A stretch of DNA of 39,434 nt from Thermoflexales bacterium (GTDB lineage: Bacteria; Chloroflexota; Anaerolineae; Fen-1058). The stretch spans positions 1 through 39,434 of the forward strand of contig JAFGFO010000056.1 of NCBI GenBank assembly GCA_016931085.1. The letters run 5' to 3'. Under the pieces are notes generated by a model. It was given only the letters and a program-made list of their open reading frames with translations, did no database searches and was not told the origin of the DNA. The translations under genes were made by a program, and so were the position numbers. Below are positions 32,455 through 38,943 of the stretch, piece after piece (the stretch's first letter is position 1; every line of letters begins with the position of its first letter).

Positions 32455-33309
32455 ATGATCAAGGTAAGCGAGCTACAATTCACCTATCCCAAATCCGCCG
32501 CGCCGGCCCTGAAAGGCCTGAGCTTTGATATCGAGCGCGGAGAAATCTTTGGTTTTCTGGGGCCCAGCGGGGCGGGCAAATCCACGACACAAAAGATCCT
32601 GATCGGGTTATTGAAAAGCTATCACGGCGCGGTCACGGTGATGGGCAAGCCGCTGGCGGAGTGGGGATCGGACTATTACGAGCGCATCGGCGTGTCCTTC
32701 GAGTTCCCCAATCACTATCTCAAGCTGACGGCGCGCGAGAACCTGGCCTACTTTGGCTCGCTGTACAGCCGCCCCACCCTTCCGCCGCAAGCCTTGTTGG
32801 AGATGGTGGGGTTGGGCGAAGATGGCGACACGCGGGTTTCGCAGTATTCCAAGGGCATGAAGAATCGCTTGAGCGTGGCACGCTCGCTGCTGAACGACCC
32901 CGACCTCATCTTTATGGACGAGCCGACCGCCGGGCTGGACCCTGTCAACGCCCAGCGCATCAAGGAGCTTGTCCGGGTCCAAAAGCAAGCCGGCAAGACA
33001 GTCTTTTTGACCACGCACGACATGATGGTGGCCGACGGCTTGTGCGACAGGGTGGCGTTCATCGTGGATGGGCAGATCGAGCTGGTTGACGCGCCGCGCG
33101 CGCTCAAACTGCGCCACGGCAAGCCGGCTGTGCGCGTCGAGTATGCGCTCGACGGCCACACCGAGCGACGCGAGTTTGCGCTGGAGGGATTGGGCGACAA
33201 CGCCGAGTTCGCCGACACGCTGCGCCGCTACCCCATCCAGACCATTCACAGCCAGGAAGCCTCGCTGGAGGACGTGTTCATTCAAGTGACCGGAAGGAGC
33301 CTGGCATGA
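32455..33309 (+). CDS. ABC transporter ATP-binding protein (284 aa)
   Basis: ATPase of an ABC-2 type exporter. Walker A GPSGAGKST (residues 36-44), signature YSKGMKNRLSVAR (131-143), Walker B LIFMDEPTAGLD (151-162), H-loop TTHD. The C-terminal ~60 residues (DGHTERREFALEGL... EASLEDVFIQVTGRSLA) are the extension typical of drug, lipid or fluoroquinolone-type exporters. The ATG at 32455 follows GAGAGG; a TTG at 32440 is less likely. Its TGA overlaps the next ATG by four bases (ATGA). The substrate is unknown. Confidence 0.92.
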   Translation: MIKVSELQFTYPKSAAPALKGLSFDIERGEIFGFLGPSGAGKSTTQKILIGLLKSYHGAVTVMGKPLAEWGSDYYERIGVSFEFPNHYLKLTARENLAYFGSLYSRPTLPPQALLEMVGLGEDGDTRVSQYSKGMKNRLSVARSLLNDPDLIFMDEPTAGLDPVNAQRIKELVRVQKQAGKTVFLTTHDMMVADGLCDRVAFIVDGQIELVDAPRALKLRHGKPAVRVEYALDGHTERREFALEGLGDNAEFADTLRRYPIQTIHSQEASLEDVFIQVTGRSLA

Positions 33310-34010
33310 AACGCTTGCTGTCCACCATGTACTGGGACGCGCAGCTCCAGTTCCGCAACGGTTTTTACTACGTCACGCTCTTCGTGATCGTGCTGTGGAC
33401 CGTGTTGGTCAGCCAACTGCCACTTTCGGACCTGGGCTGGCTGCTGCCGGCGCTGGTGGTAGGCAACCTGCTGATCAACACCTTTTACTTTACCGGCGGG
33501 CTGATGCTGCTGGAGAAAGGCGAGGGGACGCTGGAAGCGCAGGTGGTCACGCCGCTGCGGCCATGGGAATACCTGGCGTCCAAGATCGCCACCCTGGCGC
33601 TGCTGGCGATGGTCGAGAACCTGGTGATCGTGAGCTTGCTGTACGGCCTGCGCTTTGCCGCCCTGCCGCTGGTGCTTGGCATCGTGCTGGCGGCCGCCAT
33701 GTACTGCCTGGCGGGCTTTATCGTCGTGGCCCGCTACGACTCGATCAACGAGTACCTGTTTCCCTCCATGGCGTACACATTTGTCCTTTCGCTGCCGCTG
33801 CTGCCTTATTTTGGCCTGGGGCAGAGCGAGTGGTTCTACCTCCACCCGCTGCAAGCGCCGCTGGTCCTGGTGCGGGCAGCCTTCCAGCCGGCGGATGCCT
33901 GGCAGCTCGTCTATGGGCTTGGCTATTCCGCCGTGTGGATTGGGCTGCTGTATCACCTCAGCCGGCGCATTTTCTTGCGCTTTATCGTCGCCAAAGAAGG
34001 AGTCCGATAA
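33306..34010 (+). CDS. ABC-2 type permease, first subunit (234 aa)
   Basis: Integral membrane protein with about six hydrophobic helices (FYYVTLFVIVLWTVLV, LGWLLPALVVGNLLINTF, LALLAMVENLVIVSLLYG, LPLVLGIVLAAAMYCLAG, MAYTFVLSLPLLPYFGL, a final one near VWIGLLYH). The N-terminal cytoplasmic STMYWDAQLQFRNGF is typical of ABC-2 permeases. The phrase GLMLLEKGEGTLEAQVVTPL marks the coupling region. Overlaps the ATPase gene; the next permease begins immediately after its stop. It probably pairs with it as a heterodimeric channel. Confidence 0.82.
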   Translation: MKRLLSTMYWDAQLQFRNGFYYVTLFVIVLWTVLVSQLPLSDLGWLLPALVVGNLLINTFYFTGGLMLLEKGEGTLEAQVVTPLRPWEYLASKIATLALLAMVENLVIVSLLYGLRFAALPLVLGIVLAAAMYCLAGFIVVARYDSINEYLFPSMAYTFVLSLPLLPYFGLGQSEWFYLHPLQAPLVLVRAAFQPADAWQLVYGLGYSAVWIGLLYHLSRRIFLRFIVAKEGVR

Positions 34011-34760
34011 ATGAACGCGGTACAGATTCTCAAGGCGCTCGGCCCGATCGATGCCCACAACGTGCGGCGCGACGCGATGCTCAAGTGGATAGCCATCCTG
34101 CCGCCCGTCCTGGCCCTGGCCATGCGCTGGATTATCCCCGTGCTATTTGGCCGGCTGTCCGATTTCCTGCACGTCGATCTGGCGCCTTATTATTCGCCCT
34201 TCATGGGCTACACGTTGGCGCTGCTGACGCCGGCGATGGTGGGCGTGGTGGTCGGCTTTTTGCTGCTGGACGAGCGCGACGACCGGACACTGAGCGCCTT
34301 GCAGGTCACGCCGCTGTCGCTGAATGGCTACCTGGCCTATCGCCTGCTCGTGCCAAGCGTCCTGAGCGTCATTCTGACAGTCATCGTCTTTCCGCTGTCG
34401 GGATTGATGGAGATCGACTGGCTCTCACTGCTGTGGCTGAGCATCTGTTCCGCGCCATTCGCGCCCTTGTTTGCCCTCTTTATGGCGTCCTTTGCCCAGA
34501 ACAAAGTGCAGGGCTTTGCCCTTCAAAAAGCCGCCAGTTGGGTGTTCATGCCGCCGGTGATCGCCTACTTTATCCAGTCAAACTGGCAATGGGCGTTTGG
34601 GATCGTCCCGACCTATTGGCCGGCCAAGCTGTACTGGACACTGCAGGCCGGCCAGCCGCACGCCTGGGCATATGGCCTGGTCGGGCTGGCCTACCAGGGG
34701 CTGCTGCTGGTCCTGCTCGTGCGGCGTTTTAACCGGGTGATGACGGCCGGCGCGGAATAG
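34011..34760 (+). CDS. ABC-2 type permease, second subunit (249 aa)
   Basis: Second membrane subunit with ~6 helices (WIAILPPVLALAMRWIIPV, YTLALLTPAMVGVVVGFLLL, LVPSVLSVILTVIVFPL, LLWLSICSAPFAPLFALFM, and others). DERDDRTLSALQVTPLS is the same coupling motif seen in the first permease (EKGEGTLEAQVVTPL), so the two are paralogues. Its ATG directly follows the TAA of the preceding gene. It ends one base before the convergent mvhD gene, leaving no terminator space between them. Confidence 0.82.
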   Translation: MNAVQILKALGPIDAHNVRRDAMLKWIAILPPVLALAMRWIIPVLFGRLSDFLHVDLAPYYSPFMGYTLALLTPAMVGVVVGFLLLDERDDRTLSALQVTPLSLNGYLAYRLLVPSVLSVILTVIVFPLSGLMEIDWLSLLWLSICSAPFAPLFALFMASFAQNKVQGFALQKAASWVFMPPVIAYFIQSNWQWAFGIVPTYWPAKLYWTLQAGQPHAWAYGLVGLAYQGLLLVLLVRRFNRVMTAGAE

Positions 34761-34761
34761 G

Positions 34762-35181
34762 CTACGCCCCGCGCTCTTTCATAGGCGGCAGGGCGCGCAA
34801 GGTTTCGGTAAACTCTTGGACGGCCTCGGCGAACAGTCCACCCTCGGAGGCTGAGATCCACTTGAGGCAGAGTCGCTCCGGCTCGATGCCGGCGAACTCG
34901 AGCAGTTTTTTGTACAGCGGCAGGCGCTTGGCCGTGCGGTGATTGCCACTACCATAGTGGCAGTCGCCCACGTGTCAGCCAAGCACCATCACCCCATCGG
35001 CGCCGGCCTGGAAAGTGCGCAGGATCAATTCCGGCGCCACCCGCCCGCTGCACGGCACGCGGATGATTTTGACGCCGGGCGGGTATTTCACGCGCGCCAT
35101 GCCGGCGCCGTCGGCGCCAGCGTAGCTGCACCAATTGCACAAATAACCAATGATCTTGGGCTCATAGACACTCTCCGCCAT
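34762..35181 (-). CDS. mvhD: MvhD-type [2Fe-2S] protein with in-frame TGA, probable selenoprotein (139 aa)
   Basis: Delta subunit of methyl-viologen hydrogenase/heterodisulfide reductase systems; carries electrons to HdrA. From the ATG at 35181 (GGGAG upstream): CNWCSYAGADGAG (Cys15, Cys18), VPCSGRV (Cys44), QAGADGVMVLG, then TGA at 34977-34975, then HVGDCHYGSGN (Cys74), KKLLEFAGIEPERL and LKWISASEGGLFAEAVQEFT. The TGA is codon 69, where the family has Cys in VLGCHPGDCHY. Sequence on both sides of it is fully family-like, in one frame, and a strong stem-loop begins 12 nt after it. Selenocysteine at this position is known in archaeal VhuD and some bacterial homologues. A nonsense mutation or sequencing error is the alternative. 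Last gene of the hdr cluster; standard gene calling would split it in two. Confidence 0.85.
34944..34977 (-). promoter_or_regulatory. Candidate bacterial SECIS element with its UGA codon
   Basis: On the minus strand the UGA (34977-34975) is followed by 12 nt and then a perfect 8-bp stem UGCCACUA / UAGUGGCA with apical loop UGG (hairpin 34962-34944). The loop starts 21 nt after the UGA and has a G at its second position, in line with the general rules for SelB-binding bacterial SECIS elements (small apical loop with G among the first two bases, loop roughly 16-37 nt from the UGA). The stem lies within codons for the conserved CHYGSGN segment. Confidence 0.7.
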
Positions 35182-35191
35182 ATCGTGACTC

Positions 35192-35222
35192 CCTTTACGT
35201 TTCACGTTTTACGTTTTACGTC
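35192..35222. repeat. TTTTACG repeat between hdrA and mvhD
   Basis: Tandem words TTTACGTTTCACGTTTTACG and so on; same family as the repeat at 24299-24340. It fills most of the 41-bp gap between the hdrA stop and the mvhD start. Confidence 0.6.
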
Positions 35223-37211
35223 TCACGCTCCGACCGTCTCCAGCTCAACCATGGCCTCCATCGCCCCGGCCATCTCGGCCAACAACTGGGCGTCGTCAAA
35301 GTGGCGCAGCGTGATGGACTTGGACGGGCAGGCGGCGGTACACGTGCCGCAGCCTTTGCACAGCGCCTCGATCACGTGCGCCTTGCGCTTATCGGCCAGG
35401 TATTCGATGGCCGTGTACGGGCAGGTGGCCACGCACTGCTGGCAGCCCGTGCACGTCATCTCGTTGACGCTGGCGGTGACGGCTTCAATCACCACCTCGC
35501 CCTTGCCGATGATGGACAGCACACGGGCGGCAGCCGCCGCCCCTTGCGCGACCGTTTCGGGGATATCGCGCGGTCCCTGGGCGCAGCCGGCGATAAAGAC
35601 GCCGTCCGTCATCGTCGCGATCGGGTCGAGCTTGGGATGTTTTTCAGTGAACCACCCCTCCGTATTGCACGAGACGCCGACAATGCGCGCCAGCTCTTGG
35701 GAATCGTGGCGCGCTTCCAGGCCGGCGCTGAGGATGACCATGTCGACCGGGATGCGCCGCTGCTGGCCGATGAGGGTGTCTTCGACCTGCACGATCAAGG
35801 CGTTTTCCGGCTCGCCGGGCCGGCTTGGCTCGGTGATGAGCGCCACACGGCCGCGGACGAAATGCGCGCCTTCTTCCAGCAGCCGGTGGTAAAACTCTTC
35901 GTAGCCCTTGCCCGGCGTGCGCATGTCGATGTAAAAATGATACACCTGAGCGTGGGCCTTTTCGTGCACCATGTGGGCGAACTTGAGCGAGTACATGCAG
36001 CACACCTTGGAGCAGTACTCGTGATAGTTTCGATCGCGGCTGCCCACGCAGTGCACGATGCCGACCGTTTTGGGCGCCGTCACGCCGTCGCGCAAGACGA
36101 TTTTGCCCCCGGTCGGCCCGGCGGCGTTGGTCATGCGCTCGAATTCCAGGCTGGTGAACACGTTCGGGAAACGCCCGTAGCCGTATTGGGGGATGCGCCG
36201 GGCGTCGAACAAATCGTAGCCGGTGGCGACGATGATGTTACCCACCTCCACCTCGAGCACGGTGTCTTGCTGCTGAAAATCGATCGCGCCGGTGGGACAA
36301 AACTTTTCGCACGCCCGGCATTTGCCCGTTTTGAAAAAGATGCAATTCTCGCGGTCAATCACCGGGTACTTGGGCACGGCTTGTGGGAAGGGGCGATAGA
36401 CCGCTTTGCGGTAGCCCAGCCCGGCCTCAAAGACCTCGTCCACGATTTGCTTGGGGCACTTTTCCTCGCAGACGCCGCAGCCGGTGCACAGCTCTTCGTT
36501 GACGCAGCGCGCTTTTTTGCGGATGCGCGCCTTGAAATTACCGATATAGCCGCTGACACTTTCGAGCTGGCTATACGTCAGCAGCGTGATGTTGGGATGG
36601 TTGCCGGCTTCAAACATGCGCGGCGTCAGGATGCAGGCCGAGCAGTCGAGGGTCGGGAAGGTCTTGTCGAGCTGCGCCATGTGCCCGCCCAGGCTCGGTT
36701 CGCGCTCGACCAGGTAAACGTGGTGGCCGGAATTGGCGATTTCCAGGGCGGCCTGGATGCCGGCCACGCCGCCGCCGATGACGAGCGTGTTGGGGTTGAC
36801 CGGCACGCGCTTTTCCACCAGCGGCTGGTGGTGGGACACCCGGCCGACAGCCGCCGCCGTCAAGGCCTTGGCCTTGGCGGTGGCCGCTTCTCGGTCTGTA
36901 TGCACCCACGAGCAATGCTCGCGGATGTTGGCCATCTCGAACATGTACGGGTTAACTCCCGCCCGCTCGCACGCCTTGCGGAAGGTCGGCTCGTGCATGT
37001 GGGGCGAGCAGGACGCCACCACGACCCGGTCCAAGCCCAGGGTGCGGATGTCCTCTTCGATCAATTCCTGGCCCAGGCTGGAGCACATGAATTTATAGTC
37101 GCGCGCCACGGCGACGCCTTCCAGGCCGGCCGCCCACTGCGCGACCTGCTCGCAGTCGACCGTCCCGGCAATATTGCTGCCGCAGTGACAAATGTACACA
37201 CCAGTTTTCAT
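35223..37211 (-). CDS. hdrA: HdrA-like FAD/iron-sulfur subunit (662 aa)
   Basis: Central flavoprotein of heterodisulfide reductase-type complexes, the proposed site of electron bifurcation. N-terminal VYICHCGSNIAGTVDCE; Cys-rich SCSPHMHEPTF; FAD-binding GGGVAGIQAALEIANSGHHV at ~144; GGHMAQLDKTFPTLDCSACI with a conserved cluster Cys pair; inserted ferredoxin motif CTGCGVCEEKCP and a second CRACEKFCP; HCVGSRD and C-terminal tandem [4Fe-4S] motifs CTGCQQCVATCP and CKGCGTCTAACPS (~587-628). Length matches the family. In several lineages HdrA contains Sec near the DCSAC site; here it is Cys/Ser and no TGA is present. Operon: flavoprotein-hdrC-hdrB-hdrA-mvhD. Confidence 0.93.
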   Translation of the reverse strand: MKTGVYICHCGSNIAGTVDCEQVAQWAAGLEGVAVARDYKFMCSSLGQELIEEDIRTLGLDRVVVASCSPHMHEPTFRKACERAGVNPYMFEMANIREHCSWVHTDREAATAKAKALTAAAVGRVSHHQPLVEKRVPVNPNTLVIGGGVAGIQAALEIANSGHHVYLVEREPSLGGHMAQLDKTFPTLDCSACILTPRMFEAGNHPNITLLTYSQLESVSGYIGNFKARIRKKARCVNEELCTGCGVCEEKCPKQIVDEVFEAGLGYRKAVYRPFPQAVPKYPVIDRENCIFFKTGKCRACEKFCPTGAIDFQQQDTVLEVEVGNIIVATGYDLFDARRIPQYGYGRFPNVFTSLEFERMTNAAGPTGGKIVLRDGVTAPKTVGIVHCVGSRDRNYHEYCSKVCCMYSLKFAHMVHEKAHAQVYHFYIDMRTPGKGYEEFYHRLLEEGAHFVRGRVALITEPSRPGEPENALIVQVEDTLIGQQRRIPVDMVILSAGLEARHDSQELARIVGVSCNTEGWFTEKHPKLDPIATMTDGVFIAGCAQGPRDIPETVAQGAAAAARVLSIIGKGEVVIEAVTASVNEMTCTGCQQCVATCPYTAIEYLADKRKAHVIEALCKGCGTCTAACPSKSITLRHFDDAQLLAEMAGAMEAMVELETVGA

Positions 37212-37227
37212 AAGTCATCATTCCTCT

Positions 37228-37290
37228 GAGATAGAGAATTCAGATAGAGAAGCCCTCTCTATCTCCCCTCTCTATCTCTATCTCTATCTC
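37228..37290. repeat. CTCTATCT repeat, copy 2 (between hdrA and hdrB)
   Basis: Contains the exact reverse complement of the 22-bp segment at 27672-27693 (37228-37249) followed by tandem CTCTATCT words to about 37290. Occupies the 72-bp gap before hdrA and touches the last codons of hdrB. Confidence 0.65.
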
Positions 37291-38231
37291 CTACCCGGCA
37301 TAGGCAGCGCCTTCTTGTCGCGCGGCGGCTTCTTTTTCGGTTCTTCTTCCACAGCCAGCGGCGCGGCCAATTTGTCCAACACCCTCTGCGCCGATACCAG
37401 TTCTTGCCCAAAGCCTAACTCTTTAGGAGTAAAGCCAAAAGCCAGGCCCATCATTTGCGTAAAATACAACACAGGCAGCGAGTAAGATGTGTTGAATTGA
37501 GCGTTGACCTGAGCCTGGTAACCGTCCAGGTTGAGCTGGCACATCGGGCAGACTGTCACGATGGCGTCCGCCTGCCGCTGGGCGGCCGTGGCCACCAGTT
37601 CGTGTATCAAAGTAAAGGCCGTTTCGGGCTTGATCTGCGGCATGTGCCCGCCGCAGCAGGCCGCTTTGAGCGGGTAATCCACCACCGTCGCCCCCAAGGC
37701 TTCCAGAAGCCGGTCGAGCGTCTCGGGATATTCGGGATTGTCAAAACCGTGGTCAGGCCGCACGACCAGGCAGCCGTAATACGGCGCCAACCGCAAGCCG
37801 TGTAAGGGCTTGGTAACCCGGGCGGCGATGTTGTCACAGCCCACGTCGTTGACCAGAATGTCCAGCGCGTGGCGCACGCGCACCCGGCCGGGCTGGTACG
37901 ACAGCTTCCCTTCCGCCAGCGCGGTATTGACATCCTGGTTCAACTGCGGATACAAGCCCATGTTGCGATCGGTCTTGTACAGATTGACGTAACACGCGCT
38001 GCACGGCGCGACCAGCTCGGTCAGCCCCTCTCCGACCAGCGCCAGGTTGCGCGCGACGAGCGCATACGCCGGCAGCGGGTTCAGGCTAAAGTACTCGGTC
38101 GCGCCGCAGCAGTTCCAATCCTCCAGCTCGACCAGTTCTTGCGCCAGCGCGCCGACAACGGCCTTGAACGAGTCGTTGTAGGCGGCCGCGTTTTTTTCGA
38201 GCGAACAACCGGGAAAGTAAGCATATCTCAT
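37284..38231 (-). CDS. hdrB: HdrB-like subunit with two CCG domains (315 aa)
   Basis: Catalytic-type subunit that in HdrB holds two non-cubane [4Fe-4S] clusters reducing a heterodisulfide. First CCG motif: Cys9 (FPGCS), Cys41-Cys42 (WNCCGATEYF), Cys77/Cys80 (APCSACY), matching CX31CCX34CX2C. Second: YYGCLVV, AACCGGHMPQ and VCPMCQ. The C-terminal tail (EEEPKKKPPRDKKALPMPGRR-like, charged) is an extra extension partly overlapping a repeat. Starts 7 nt after the hdrC stop. The physiological disulfide or thiol substrate is unknown in bacteria that lack coenzymes M and B. Confidence 0.91.
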   Translation of the reverse strand: MRYAYFPGCSLEKNAAAYNDSFKAVVGALAQELVELEDWNCCGATEYFSLNPLPAYALVARNLALVGEGLTELVAPCSACYVNLYKTDRNMGLYPQLNQDVNTALAEGKLSYQPGRVRVRHALDILVNDVGCDNIAARVTKPLHGLRLAPYYGCLVVRPDHGFDNPEYPETLDRLLEALGATVVDYPLKAACCGGHMPQIKPETAFTLIHELVATAAQRQADAIVTVCPMCQLNLDGYQAQVNAQFNTSYSLPVLYFTQMMGLAFGFTPKELGFGQELVSAQRVLDKLAAPLAVEEEPKKKPPRDKKALPMPGRR

Positions 38232-38238
38232 AGGGTGA

Positions 38239-38814
38239 TTACTCCTCCACCTGTCCCTCGCGTTGGGCGGCGATCTCTTTGGCCTTGCGCAAAATCGCCC
38301 GCAGGGAGACCAAGTCCTTGATGCGCGTGGGGAGCAGCGCCATGCGGCCCCTGGTCAGCATGCCTATCGCCATAGGCATCATACCCACCATGCCCAGCGG
38401 GCGGTGGGTCAGGTAATACTGCGTGGCTATCCCCAGCTCAAAGCTGCGGCCAAAGCTTTCCACCTGGCCTATAAAAGTCGACGACCAATCCTTGGCGGCG
38501 CTCGTGTACTGGCCAGCGGCGATCGCCAGGTGCTTGAGCCGGTACATGATGTCCGTGATGGGAATCTCCTGCGGGCAGCGGACGGTGCAATAGTAACACG
38601 AGACGCAGTACCAGAAGGTATTGCTTTGCAGCACCTCTTTTTTCTGGCCGGCCATGATCAAGGCAAAAATATCGCGCGGGCTGTGATCCATATCCGGCCC
38701 TGACGGGCACGATCCGCCGCAGGTGCCGCACTGCAGGCACAGCTTGAGGCGCTCGCCGCCCGGCGCGGCCGCCACCTGCTCGTAAAAAGTCACGTCGCTC
38801 TTTTCGTCCGCCAT
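38239..38814 (-). CDS. hdrC: HdrC-like iron-sulfur subunit (191 aa)
   Basis: Electron-transfer subunit with two [4Fe-4S] clusters: CLQCGTCGGSCPSG (residues ~26-39) and CVSCYYCTVRCP (~70-81), then an all-helical C-terminal part. GGAGAA lies just before the ATG at 38814. Soluble by sequence (no TM segments), so it fits cytoplasmic HdrABC rather than membrane HdrDE. Passes electrons from HdrA to HdrB. Confidence 0.91.
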   Translation of the reverse strand: MADEKSDVTFYEQVAAAPGGERLKLCLQCGTCGGSCPSGPDMDHSPRDIFALIMAGQKKEVLQSNTFWYCVSCYYCTVRCPQEIPITDIMYRLKHLAIAAGQYTSAAKDWSSTFIGQVESFGRSFELGIATQYYLTHRPLGMVGMMPMAIGMLTRGRMALLPTRIKDLVSLRAILRKAKEIAAQREGQVEE

Positions 38815-38825
38815 CGTTCTCCTTT

Positions 38826-38931
38826 AGTTACACAGAGCCTCACAGAGGACACACAGAGACGCGCAGAGGATTTAAAATCCCTAATCCTCTCTGTGAAGCT
38901 CCGTGTTTGCTCTGTGTCTCTCTGTGAGCTG
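38826..38931. repeat. CACAGAG-family dispersed repeat, copy C
   Basis: About 106 bp starting AGTTACACAGAGCCTCACAG and ending CTCTCTGTGAGCTG; the closest relative is the reverse complement of copy B. Sits in the 129-bp gap between the flavoprotein gene and hdrC, so a hairpin in the transcript may separate expression of the two. Confidence 0.8.
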
Positions 38932-38943
38932 ATAAGCATCCCT

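Noticed and set aside
34762..34971. Treating the second half of mvhD as a separate 69-aa gene or the whole as a pseudogene
   Set aside because: The two halves join in one frame at a single TGA that replaces a conserved Cys, with no other damage and a SECIS-like hairpin; Sec recoding explains it better. Pseudogenisation by one nonsense mutation cannot be fully excluded.
36640..36690. A possible second selenocysteine site in HdrA (known in some archaeal HdrA)
   Set aside because: The DCSACILTP site has ordinary Cys and Ser codons and no in-frame TGA anywhere in the gene.
35301..37229. A 642-codon open frame opposite hdrA
   Set aside because: Antisense shadow of hdrA; no domain is recognisable and its ends coincide with the hdrA gene.
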